From: JAMORN01 sp027063545 [NCBI: bacterium]
GTDB taxonomy: Bacteria > JAMORN01
DNA length: 15,385 bases
Assembly: GCA_027063545.1 (NCBI GenBank)
Contig: JAMORN010000330.1
Location: 1-15,385, forward strand
Reading direction: 5' to 3'
The number at the start of each line of letters is the position of its first letter. Positions within the stretch are counted from its first letter, which is position 1. Made by a program: the position numbers and the translations under genes. The notes under the pieces were generated by a model that did no database searches, had not been told where the DNA came from, and saw only the letters and a list, made by a program, of their open reading frames with translations. Below are positions 1-8,600 of this stretch, in pieces.

Positions 1-1
1 A

Positions 2-475
2 AAGGATCTACCATATTTAATAAATGTAATTGACACTATAGGAGGAGATTATGCTTGTAGACGAGCTTATAGGTTTTCTTGGAAGAAAGAATATAATTGG
101 GGGACTTTAATAAGCATGTTAAGAAAAAATTTAAAATTAAACATATACAGTCTAGAAGATATAAAGATTATAAAGCGTACTCCTTTTTTTAGAGTAAAAG
201 TTCTAAGAATTTATTATAATAAGTCCGATAGTATAGATATATATGGAGATAAAATAAGGTGGGTTTTTAAAGATAAAAAAGGGCAAGGATTGTATTCTAC
301 TTTTTTTGATTTATATGTAAAAAAAGATATAAAGGTCACTTTCAAGGGAAGAGGTTATGGGCATGGAGTTGGTTTGTGTCAGCATGGAGCAATAAAAAGA
401 GCTTTAATGGGTTGGAAAATGAAGAAAATTTTATTTTTTTATTATAAAGATGTAAAATTGCAAAAGATATATTAA
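2..475 (+). CDS. SpoIID/LytB-domain protein, 3' part (5' end outside window)
   Basis: This is the C-terminal part of a SpoIID/LytB-domain protein. In sporulating Firmicutes SpoIID is a lytic transglycosylase acting on peptide-stripped glycan strands; in non-sporulating bacteria the domain is usually in exported wall-remodelling proteins. The frame has no stop between position 2 and the TAA at 473-475, and the residues before the first internal ATG (116) already fit the family: PYLINVID, then GDYACRRAYRFSW, matching the usual stretch leading to an aromatic 'F/Y-x-W' segment. The ATG at 116 is therefore an internal Met (SMLRKN) and not the start. The hallmark C-terminal motif GRGYGHGVGLCQHGA lies at about 347-391, followed by the expected 'I-L-x-Y-Y' ending (KKILFFYYKDVKL). 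The region holding the catalytic glutamate of characterised SpoIID enzymes is outside the window, so activity cannot be judged. It is followed after 18 bases by the PKD/FGE gene, probably in the same operon. Confidence 0.85.
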   Translation, partial: KDLPYLINVIDTIGGDYACRRAYRFSWKKEYNWGTLISMLRKNLKLNIYSLEDIKIIKRTPFFRVKVLRIYYNKSDSIDIYGDKIRWVFKDKKGQGLYSTFFDLYVKKDIKVTFKGRGYGHGVGLCQHGAIKRALMGWKMKKILFFYYKDVKLQKIY

Positions 476-477
476 AA

Positions 478-483
478 AAGGAG
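478..483 (+). promoter_or_regulatory. Shine-Dalgarno site of the PKD/FGE-domain gene
   Basis: AAGGAG lies in the 18-base gap after the SpoIID stop codon, 10 bases before the ATG at 494. It supports that start and indicates independent ribosome loading rather than pure translational coupling. Confidence 0.7.
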
Positions 484-493
484 AAAATTTTAG

Positions 494-3277
494 ATGAGAA
501 AAAATTATAAAATAATACTATTATTAATAACAATTTCCATTTTATCCATAGCTTTATTTAAATGTTCTTCTTGTTCAAAACCTAAAGAATTAAAAAAAAG
601 TTATCATTATATTGATACTATATCTATAAAAAGCAATAGTTTTTTTATAATAGACACATTAAATGATAAATCTCTTTTATATAAGACTCCTTTAAAGCAG
701 AAGGGATATTTATCTTTAAATAGTGATACAATATTAAATAACTATATTGTTAAAGCAAATTTTATTGATACTTCAAGAGTAGTAATAGGGGCATATAAAG
801 AAGGAATAAAAGATGCAGAAATTATATTAGGTAGAGGAGCAGAGGTAGGTTTTTTTAGAAGGAATGATAGTATATTTTTATATCTTTATTATGGAGAACT
901 TTATGTTAGAAAATTTTCTCCTAATGTTGAGATTATAGTAAAGAGTATATATAATGTTAGGCTTGCCTTGGATACAATAGGCTATTATTTTAAAGCTAAT
1001 TTTAAAAATGTAGAGATAGTACCTATTGTAGATAGAAGTGTAGATATAGATAGCATAGAGGTTAGTCCTCCAGGAGAAATTATAAAGGATGATAGAGGTA
1101 AAGGATTTGTTAAGCTCAATGATAAGGATATAGAATATTTAATAAAATTTTTAACAAAAGAAAGGGTATATTATTTCTTAAATTATTATAAAATAGATGT
1201 AATTAAAAAAAGAGTATTGACTCGTTTACTCCCGGATTATGCATATATAAATATTCCTTTTAAGTTTAAATTTAGATTAACAAAAAATATTAGAGAATAT
1301 AAAATAATACCTATTAGTCTTCCAGGAGATGCTAGATTAAAAAATGATAATTTATATTGGAGACCAAAAAAATTAGGTTTTTATTATTTTAAATTTCTTT
1401 TTGTTATAAATAATATTGACTCTATTTACTATTCTAAAGTAATAAAAGTTATACCATCTATCAAAGGGGATATTGTTGTAAATAAAATATTTGTCCCTGA
1501 TAGTTTTTGTTATAAAATAACCTTTGATTTTTCAAATGTTTACTCAGTAATTACATTAAATAAGAAATTAATATATAAGATTTTTATAAATAATCAATTA
1601 ATAGATTGGCCATTTAAGGAAAAGTATAAAGAAATATGTTTATATAAATCGGGAGATTATGATATAAAAATAGAGGTACAATCTATTAATAAAGACATAA
1701 AAGTATTTAATAAAAAAATATTTTTAGACTTTCCACCTAAATTAAAATTTTCCATATTAAATTCTACTATTTATAGTGCAGATACTATAAAGATAGATGT
1801 TAGTAAAACAAAAGATGATTATGATAAATTTAGTCTTTTAAGATTTCATGTATATTTAAAGAATACAAGAACATCAAGAATAATAAATAAAAAAGTTAGA
1901 GGAAAAAGAATTATAAATATTATTCCTAAAGGAGATGGATGTTATAAAGGCTATATAGAAGTAGTTGATACAAAAAATAATAGTTTTAAGAAAAATTTAA
2001 GATTAAAGGTATTTTTAAATGTATTTGTTGTATTGAAAGATAAATATTCAATTCATGTTAATCAAAAATTTACCCCTAGTATAAGAATAAAAGGTGATAA
2101 TATAGACTCTATTTTCGTAGATTTTAATAATGATAAAGTGTTTGATTATAAAACAAGATTAAAAAGAATTATAAAACCTAGCTATATATATAGAAAGGAA
2201 GGGAAGTATAATTTAGTTGTTTATGTAAAAACAAAAGATAAAAGAATTAGTAAATTTTCAAGTATAGTAAATGTTATAAATACTCCTACGTATGTTAAAA
2301 TATTACCAATAGATAAAGATTATTATGTAAAAGAGAGAATACCTATTAAAATAGAAATTAAAGATCCGGATAATAAAATAGTAAAAATAAAATATGATTT
2401 TAATGGTGATGGTATTATTGATTCTACTTTTAAGAGATATTATTCTGTCATAAGGTATGCATATAAAAGAAAAGGTAGATATAAATTAAAGGTATTTGTT
2501 GAAACAGATGATGATAAGATAACAGGAGATTCAATAAGTATAGTAATAAAAAATCATAAGCCATATGCTATAGCGCCTGAAGATATAACCCCTAGAAAAG
2601 GCGAGATGGTTACATTAAAAGGATATGGAAGAGACATTGATGGTAAAATAATAGAATATGCTTGGGATTTTGATAATGATGGAATATGGGATTATATTTC
2701 AAAATCTCCAGATGTTAAACATAAATTCTATAAATATTCAATTGTTATATTGAGAGTTATGGATGAAGATTATGATTATGGTTATGATACTATGAGGGTT
2801 GTTATATGTCCAGATGATATGGTATTAATAAAAGAAGGAAAATTTTGTATAGATAGATATGAATATCCAAATAAAAAATATGAAAAACCTATGAATAATG
2901 TTTCATTTTATGAAGCAGTAGAAATATGTAAAAAACAGGGTAAACATTTATGTTTTGAAGATGAATGGGAACAGGCTTGTGAAGGGAAATTCCATTATAG
3001 ATATCCATATGGTAATAGTTTTAGTCCTAGAAAATGTAATACTTTTAATAATAAAAAAACAATATCTCCATCTGGAGAATTTTATAGATGTAGGAGTTTC
3101 CATGGAGTATATGATTTAAGTGGGAATTTATCAGAATGGGTCCAAACATTAGATGGTGTGGGAAGGGCATATGGGGGAAATTATTTGACTAAAGGCTTTA
3201 ATTCTACATGTAAATCATACATAGTTGTTGATAAAAAGAAGAGATTTTTTCATATAGGTTTTAGATGTTGTAAATAA
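494..3277 (+). CDS. Exported PKD-repeat protein with C-terminal FGE-sulfatase-type domain
   Basis: A 927-residue surface or periplasmic protein, probably a binding or structural protein. Residues 1-24 form an export signal (RKNYK, then a hydrophobic stretch). Cys24 follows L-F-K, so a lipoprotein is possible, but Lys at -1 is a poor lipobox and a membrane anchor or ordinary secretion is equally possible. Residues 30 to about 530 match nothing I recognise and look beta-rich. From about 530 there are PKD-like Ig-fold repeats marked by VDFNNDKVFDY (from 542), YDFNGDGIID (D at 635) and the classic WDFDNDGIWDY (from 724); the acidic D-x-D/N-x-D loops resemble calcium sites. The FGE-sulfatase/SUMF domain runs from about 776 (MVLIKEGKFCIDRYEYPN) through LCFEDEWEQACEG, GVYDLSGNLSEWV and GGNY to GFRCCK at the end. 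It is rich in cysteine, but the FGE catalytic cysteine positions after GG(S/N)Y appear replaced, so formylglycine synthesis is unlikely. It sits 18 bases after the SpoIID-domain gene and ends at the hairpin. Confidence 0.8.
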   Translation: MRKNYKIILLLITISILSIALFKCSSCSKPKELKKSYHYIDTISIKSNSFFIIDTLNDKSLLYKTPLKQKGYLSLNSDTILNNYIVKANFIDTSRVVIGAYKEGIKDAEIILGRGAEVGFFRRNDSIFLYLYYGELYVRKFSPNVEIIVKSIYNVRLALDTIGYYFKANFKNVEIVPIVDRSVDIDSIEVSPPGEIIKDDRGKGFVKLNDKDIEYLIKFLTKERVYYFLNYYKIDVIKKRVLTRLLPDYAYINIPFKFKFRLTKNIREYKIIPISLPGDARLKNDNLYWRPKKLGFYYFKFLFVINNIDSIYYSKVIKVIPSIKGDIVVNKIFVPDSFCYKITFDFSNVYSVITLNKKLIYKIFINNQLIDWPFKEKYKEICLYKSGDYDIKIEVQSINKDIKVFNKKIFLDFPPKLKFSILNSTIYSADTIKIDVSKTKDDYDKFSLLRFHVYLKNTRTSRIINKKVRGKRIINIIPKGDGCYKGYIEVVDTKNNSFKKNLRLKVFLNVFVVLKDKYSIHVNQKFTPSIRIKGDNIDSIFVDFNNDKVFDYKTRLKRIIKPSYIYRKEGKYNLVVYVKTKDKRISKFSSIVNVINTPTYVKILPIDKDYYVKERIPIKIEIKDPDNKIVKIKYDFNGDGIIDSTFKRYYSVIRYAYKRKGRYKLKVFVETDDDKITGDSISIVIKNHKPYAIAPEDITPRKGEMVTLKGYGRDIDGKIIEYAWDFDNDGIWDYISKSPDVKHKFYKYSIVILRVMDEDYDYGYDTMRVVICPDDMVLIKEGKFCIDRYEYPNKKYEKPMNNVSFYEAVEICKKQGKHLCFEDEWEQACEGKFHYRYPYGNSFSPRKCNTFNNKKTISPSGEFYRCRSFHGVYDLSGNLSEWVQTLDGVGRAYGGNYLTKGFNSTCKSYIVVDKKKRFFHIGFRCCK

Positions 3278-3279
3278 AA

Positions 3280-3316
3280 AAAGAGCAAGCCCTTTTATAG
3301 AAAGGACTTGCTCTTT
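3280..3316. terminator. Bidirectional intrinsic terminator between convergent operons
   Basis: Two 16-base arms (3280-3295 AAAGAGCAAGCCCTTT and 3301-3316 AAAGGACTTGCTCTTT) are inverted copies around a 5-base loop (TATAG). The single discrepancy, C3290 against A3306, is a C-A mismatch in the + transcript but a G-U pair in the - transcript. Reading leftward, the stem is followed directly by a T-rich run (complement of 3272-3282), typical of a Rho-independent terminator. Reading rightward, the T-run within the arm is short (CTCTTT) and a longer one appears only near 3336. It lies 2 bases after the + gene's stop codon and 24 bases after the last - gene, so it can serve both, with the better fit to the minus operon. 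Confidence 0.85.
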
Positions 3317-3340
3317 AAAGCTTATATAAATATTATTTTT

Positions 3341-3916
3341 TTATTCTAGATCTTCATAGCTATCTATAAGTTCATCTCTCCATGTTTCTAAAGAATCATA
3401 TTCCTTTTTAAATTGATCTTCAGATACATTAGGAAGAATATTATTTTCATTTAAAAATTTTAATTCTTCAACAAATTTATCATAATCATCTTCCATTCTT
3501 AATTTTAAATCTGCGTAGATTGCAAATTTTTTTAAAGTTTCATAAAATTCTTTAGCTTCTTTTTCTGTTATAGGTTTTTTTCCATCCCCTATTATTTTGT
3601 ACATTCCTTTTCTTAATAGTTGTGTAGAATTTCCTAAAGGTTTTTTTAATATATTCCCATCATAGTCGGCCCATAAAACTTTTACATGTTTTTTACCATC
3701 TTTATCTACTTTTATTTCATACCCTTTATATACAATTTCTTCCATAAGAAGTCCTAATCCTTCTTTTACATACCATTGGGCTAAGGTATTTTCATATTCA
3801 TCTTTGGTAGCTTCCATATCAGGAGTAACTTTAAGTTTTGCCCATAATGAGGAGTTTAAAAATATAATTAATGATAATACAATAGAAGTTAGTAAATAAC
3901 TTTTTTTTCTTTCCAT
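3341..3916 (-). CDS. Small secreted protein of unknown function
   Basis: A 191-residue exported protein that I do not recognise. The start is placed at 3916 rather than the in-frame ATG at 3952. An excellent Shine-Dalgarno sequence, AAGGAGGTGG (3930-3921), lies just upstream of 3916, and starting at 3952 would turn it into a KGGG peptide and overlap the preceding gene. From 3916 the protein begins with a textbook Sec signal peptide: MERKKS, a hydrophobic core at about 6-23, and a likely cleavage site after LWA (residue 26). The mature part, about 165 residues, is hydrophilic and charged, probably largely helical in its C-terminal half (EKEAKEFYETLKKFAIYAD and following), with an acidic tail (IDSYEDLE). 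No lipobox, membrane anchor, repeats or catalytic motif is visible. It is the last gene of the minus operon, 22 bases after the DUF4380-like gene and 24 bases before the terminator. It is periplasmic or secreted; no function can be assigned. Confidence 0.75.
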   Translation of the reverse strand: MERKKSYLLTSIVLSLIIFLNSSLWAKLKVTPDMEATKDEYENTLAQWYVKEGLGLLMEEIVYKGYEIKVDKDGKKHVKVLWADYDGNILKKPLGNSTQLLRKGMYKIIGDGKKPITEKEAKEFYETLKKFAIYADLKLRMEDDYDKFVEELKFLNENNILPNVSEDQFKKEYDSLETWRDELIDSYEDLE

Positions 3917-3920
3917 TTTT

Positions 3921-3930
3921 CCACCTCCTT
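3921..3930 (-). promoter_or_regulatory. Strong Shine-Dalgarno site that fixes the start at 3916
   Basis: On the minus strand the sequence reads AAGGAGGTGG, then four A, then ATG. The AAGGAGG core ends 7 bases before the ATG at 3916, ideal spacing. It is the most complete anti-16S match seen upstream of any gene in the window and rules in favour of the shorter protein. Confidence 0.8.
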
Positions 3931-3938
3931 TGTGGTTT

Positions 3939-4853
3939 TTATATAATTTCAAAATCCCACTTTAATTTAAAATTAAATTTTTTATTTTCTTTTGTAAAAG
4001 TAAAAAGAGGAGAGTGTATTTCTAACTCTACGAAGTTTCTCTCTTTATCAGAATATATTTCTATATTACTATCATGAGGATATCGAGTATTAAATGTATC
4101 AAATTTTTGTATAAATTTTATATATCTTTCTTTTTCATATATAGGTTGATATGAAATTAACTCACCTATTTGAGTTAAGAAATATAATTTAAATCCGCCT
4201 ATATTTTCTATTTTTATATCAAATTCATTTTTTTCTTCATTAAAGATTATATTTTTTTCTAACACCTCTTCATCATATTTAAAAATTTCTTCAGTTTTTA
4301 AAAGTTTGGCATCTTTTATTTTTATATTAACAGGTTTTTTTACCTCGCATACATTCCATATACCCCACCAATCAAATTCATCATTTTCTTTTTCTATAGA
4401 TATTTCAATATTAACTTCATTGGAGTCTTTTTTTATTTCAAAAAATTTTTTTATTTGAATCCCAGTTTCTCTATCAATAGGAGAGGAAAGCAAAACAACT
4501 ACATCACCATTTTGTTTTTCATAATACTGTATTTCGTAAATTCCAGAATCTAAATCTAAAAAAGGAGGTAATCCTTCTCCCCATTTATATTGAGGAGCTA
4601 ACCAAACTTTATATCCCCCATAATTTAACCATCCTAACTCTTTCCTTAATTTTTTTATTTCTTCTTTTGTAGCTTCTTTGGGAAGTTCTATAATTTTTCC
4701 TGGATTATCTATTGTTTCATATAAAATATTGAAATCTTTACTTCCATAATATAGAACCCTTCCTCCAGCATATTTTGTAAATATTATTCTTTTGTTATCA
4801 TCTTCAATCATTAAGCAGTCCCAACCTAAGAATTTTGTTTTTGTTATTTTCAT
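3939..4853 (-). CDS. DUF4380-like protein (predicted sugar-mutarotase-like beta-sandwich)
   Basis: A 304-residue protein without signal peptide or membrane segment, so presumably cytoplasmic. I assign it to the DUF4380 family from the segment GGYKVWLAPQYKWG (residues 79-92), which resembles the family's 'GG-x-K-x-W-x-A-PQ' signature, and from the later aromatic stretch DWWGIWNVCEV (161-171), matching the 'x-x-W-x-V' strand after the long beta region. Regularly alternating strands (VVVLLSSPIDRETGIQIKK, EVNIEISIEK) fit a galactose-mutarotase-like fold, as in aldose-1-epimerase relatives, which suggests carbohydrate binding. No activity is established for the family as far as I know. The ATG overlaps the stop of the monophosphatase gene (ATGA at 4853-4850), and a clear AAAGGAG lies just upstream. 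The pairing with a sugar-phosphate-type phosphatase makes a role in carbohydrate metabolism plausible, which is inference only. Confidence 0.65.
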   Translation of the reverse strand: MKITKTKFLGWDCLMIEDDNKRIIFTKYAGGRVLYYGSKDFNILYETIDNPGKIIELPKEATKEEIKKLRKELGWLNYGGYKVWLAPQYKWGEGLPPFLDLDSGIYEIQYYEKQNGDVVVLLSSPIDRETGIQIKKFFEIKKDSNEVNIEISIEKENDEFDWWGIWNVCEVKKPVNIKIKDAKLLKTEEIFKYDEEVLEKNIIFNEEKNEFDIKIENIGGFKLYFLTQIGELISYQPIYEKERYIKFIQKFDTFNTRYPHDSNIEIYSDKERNFVELEIHSPLFTFTKENKKFNFKLKWDFEII

Positions 4854-5698
4854 ATTTTCTCCTTTGTTATTAAATTTTTTATTTCTTCTATTAACTTTTC
4901 TTTATTATTTAACATCTCTATAAATTTTTGATGAATTTTTCCATTTGAGACAATAAAATCTGATTTTTTTAGATCAAATTCTTTTCCTTTGAAATCTGTT
5001 ATTTGAGACCCGGCATTTTTTGCTATAATATATCCGGCAGCAATATCCCAGGGTTTTAGATTAAATTCCCAATAACCATCTAATCTTCCTGCTGCAACAA
5101 AACATATATCTAATGAAGCTGCTCCAAATCTTCTAAGTCCTGTTATATTCATTAATAAAGAGTAAGTTTCTAATATATTTGAGGAATATATATCTTCTCT
5201 TTTATATGGAAATCCTGTTGCTAAAATAGAATTTTTTATATTCTCTATAGATGAGACTTTTATAATTTTATCATTTAAATAGCTTTTATCTCCTTTTTTA
5301 GAATAAAATAGTTCTTCATAGATAGGATTATATACAAATCCTAATAGTATTTCTTTATTAAAATATAAGGCTATAGATATAGCAAAATAAGGAATAGAAT
5401 GCGCAAAATTATTTGTCCCATCAATAGGATCAATAATCCAAATAAATGAATCTTTTTTATCAAGAGTTTCAATTAAAAGCCCATCTTCTTCTGCTAAAAA
5501 TAGATCATCGAGAAAATTTTTTTTGATATCGTTTTTTATTTTATCCTGGAGAAGTTTGTCATAATATGTAAGAAGCTCTCTACCGTCTTTATTGATAGTG
5601 CCTTTATCTGATTTATAAAATCCTTCTTTTAATATATTACCATATTCGTAAATTTTTTCCTTTACAAAATTAAATCTTAATTCAATTTCTTTAATCAT
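4850..5698 (-). CDS. Inositol-monophosphatase-family phosphatase (SuhB-like)
   Basis: A 282-residue cytoplasmic Mg2+-dependent phosphatase of the IMPase/FIG superfamily, which removes phosphate from inositol phosphates, fructose-1,6-bisphosphate, histidinol phosphate or 3'-phosphoadenosine compounds depending on the member. The metal-site motifs are complete: AEEDG with Glu70, WIIDPIDGTNNF with Asp90 and Asp93, and KPWDIAAG with Asp218, close to the positions in characterised IMPases. The preceding segment FGAASLDICFVAAGRLDGYWE is also typical of the family. Length is normal. The start at 5698 overlaps the stop of the upstream AsmA-like gene (ATGA) and has a good Shine-Dalgarno AAAAGGAG (5713-5706) 7 bases ahead. 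Substrate cannot be read from sequence, so I give no gene symbol; inositol-1-phosphatase (suhB type) is the default guess. Its position between an envelope protein and a DUF4380-like protein leaves open a role in inositol-lipid or sugar metabolism. Confidence 0.88.
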   Translation of the reverse strand: MIKEIELRFNFVKEKIYEYGNILKEGFYKSDKGTINKDGRELLTYYDKLLQDKIKNDIKKNFLDDLFLAEEDGLLIETLDKKDSFIWIIDPIDGTNNFAHSIPYFAISIALYFNKEILLGFVYNPIYEELFYSKKGDKSYLNDKIIKVSSIENIKNSILATGFPYKREDIYSSNILETYSLLMNITGLRRFGAASLDICFVAAGRLDGYWEFNLKPWDIAAGYIIAKNAGSQITDFKGKEFDLKKSDFIVSNGKIHQKFIEMLNNKEKLIEEIKNLITKEKI

Positions 5699-8600
5699 AA
5701 CATTTCTCCTTTTATATTGTAGTTAAATAGGTAATCTTTTACATAAAATCTTAATAAGTCTATTAAATATAAGTTTGTTATAACCTCATATTCATTAGGT
5801 CGTATTTGAATTAAAAAAGGAATAATATTTTTTCTATCATTTCTTATTTTAGCAATAGCAGATAGAACATTGTCTTTAATAGTAAAAATCATTCTATCTA
5901 TTCCATATCCTATAGTTACGCCTGTTTTTAAAAATTTTATATTTATATCTTTTAAGTAAAAGTAGAGTTTATCTAAAAATACTTCAGCGGCTTTATAGCC
6001 TATTTTTGATACATCAATTGTACCATTTATATTAGTTTTTTTAAAATTATTAAAAGGATTTAATCCTATAGCTGTTATCCATATGTTTGTATTTATATAA
6101 TATTCTTTCATATATTTGTGCATAAGCTCTTCTTTCTTTACTTTTTTATCTAGGAATCTAATATTTAATCTTTTTATTTCAGAACCAATATTTAATTGTG
6201 TATAGTCTAACATATTAATTAATTGTTCATCTAGCTGATCAAAATAGATATTTAAAGTTTTAGATAATCCAAAATTAAAAATTACTCTATAGTTTCCACC
6301 TAATAATAAGCCAAAACTTTTGTTTATACTAAATTTTCCATTGGAGTAATAAAGAGAAAACTGGTTATTAAAAATGGATATAGTATCATAGTTATATATT
6401 AATGTAATAGAATCTATAAAACTAGGTGTTAGATTTGCGATATTTTCTTTTTTTTCAGTTTTAATTATAGATATACTATAAGGCGATACCATTATATTTT
6501 GGTATAATGGTAAATTAATATTTATACCTTTAATTTTTATAAGGTTTTTTATTCCTAATTCAGAAGAATTAATTTTTGTATTAGAAGAGATCATTATAGG
6601 AGTCATATAAGCAGAAAGTTTTTTAGAACTAAAATTAGGAGTTAAATAAATTTTAGAATTGTTTTTTATAGTTAATATACCATAAGGTTCATATTGAAGT
6701 TGTTCTTTCTCAGAGTAATGTTTAGAAAGAGAGTCAAGTATTACTATAGCTATCAAATTATTATTAATTGTAAAAGGATTTTTTATTGATAAATTATTTA
6801 TCTCTCCACTGTTTATAATATTAGCAATATTTTTGATAGAAGATTTGAAAAAGTACTTAACAGTATCTATTTTATCAAATATATTTTTGAACTTTAGACT
6901 AACAGAAGATGACAAATTTCTTAAAATACTTATAGAGTCGTATACAATTTCATTTATAGTTGAAGTTAATATATTTCTTCCTGCTATGCTATTTTTGTTT
7001 AGTTTTAGATAAGAATAATTATAAATAGATATCTTGTTGATTTTTACATCTAAAGTATCATAGGATATTTTAAATAAATCAATATCCCCAGAAGTATTTA
7101 TATTTAAGGATAAAATAGACTTTAGTGTGTTTAAATCAATCTTTCCGTAATATGATATGTTATTTTTTATTGTACCATTTGATGATATATTTATATTATT
7201 AATAATACTATCTTTTATAAAAATCTGACTATAATATTTCATTTTATTCCAAAGACTATTTTTAAATTTAACAGAAGAATGATTGGTTCCTTTTATATCT
7301 ATAGAGTTTTTTTTTATATTAAAAGCCAAGTTTATGTAGGTTTTATTAAAAAAAAATTCAGAATTTACAAAGTTAGAGTCTTTAACCTTCAATTTAGTTA
7401 GATCTTCTGAGATATTTAATGAGCCTTTACCATATAAATAAATAGTATCTTGTGCTATACTAGTGATTAAATTATACTTAAATAATTTATAATTTTTTTG
7501 AAAAGATAGTTCTCCATTTATTTGTTTTAAAATTAATAATCTATTATCTGGTAATACATTTTTAAAATCATTCAATGATAATTTATAGCCCAACTTTATT
7601 TTCATTTTTTGATTTTCTAAAAATTCTTTAATACTTTTATATTTCTTTTTTGGGAAAGATACTATGATGTTAGTTTTTATAAAATTTTTTTTGTACTTAA
7701 TGCTGGCTTTTGTATATATATAAGGATAAAAATTCTTTTTAAAATCAATAGAGCTGAAAAAGTTTATGTTGGATACTCTAATGATATATCTAGCATCCAT
7801 ATTCCCTTTGGCATTAATATATCCATTAAAGTACAATGGAGTAATTAGAAAGTTTTTTGTACTAACCTTAGATATTGCAATTTTATAAACTTTATATCTT
7901 CCATCTAAAATTTTTATAGCATTAGAAGTTATAGCCATTCCAGTATTTAATCTATTTATTCTTATATAATTAGGATAAATAGTTAAAAAAATGTAGGTAG
8001 GTTTTAAAGAGAGTGTTATATAGTCAAAATCAATATTTTCAGGATTAAATGGCTCTATGATTTCTTTTTTTAATTTAAAGTTATAGTTTTTTGTAAGTAA
8101 ACTTGCAAATATTATATCCTTGTTAAAATTAAGAGTTATATTGGCAAATTCTTTATTTTTCAATAGTATTTGTGCTTTAATTTTATTAATATCATTTAGA
8201 TTTAGCTTACCTATTAGTTTTATATCACCTTTTTGGGGATATATTCCTTTTAATAGAATATTATTTATATAAATATTAGAATACATAGGAATATCTTCAA
8301 TACTTATAATTTTATTCTTTACACGGATATTTAGCTTATTTTCTATGTTTCCAATAGAAATTAACTCTTTTTTAATATTAAAAAGTTTTACATTATTTAT
8401 AGATGTAGAAACTTTGAAAATACTATTTGTTAGTAATACTAAACTGGTAAAACTGCCATTACCTTTTATTTCTTTTACCTCTATTTTTATTGTTTTATTA
8501 TCTGTATATAGATAATCAGATATCTTATAATACAACCTAAATTTAAGATTATTTAAGCTTTTAATGGAAATGTCTTTTACACTAATATTACTAATCATAA

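Noticed and set aside
342-533. A 63-codon - strand frame across the SpoIID end and the start of the next gene.
   Set aside because: It overlaps the diagnostic SpoIID motif and the signal peptide of the following gene, and shows no family features of its own.
494-3277. Reading the PKD/FGE protein as a sulfatase-maturing enzyme with a sulfatase partner.
   Set aside because: No sulfatase gene is in the window, the domain is fused to PKD repeats, and the catalytic cysteine positions seem replaced.
6487-6512. A perfect 10-base inverted repeat (TACCATTATA / TATAATGGTA, 6-base loop) inside the AsmA-like gene.
   Set aside because: It is AT-rich, lies mid-gene in an unbroken frame and has no T-run. 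In 15 kb of sequence this AT-rich, about one such repeat is expected by chance on a rough estimate.
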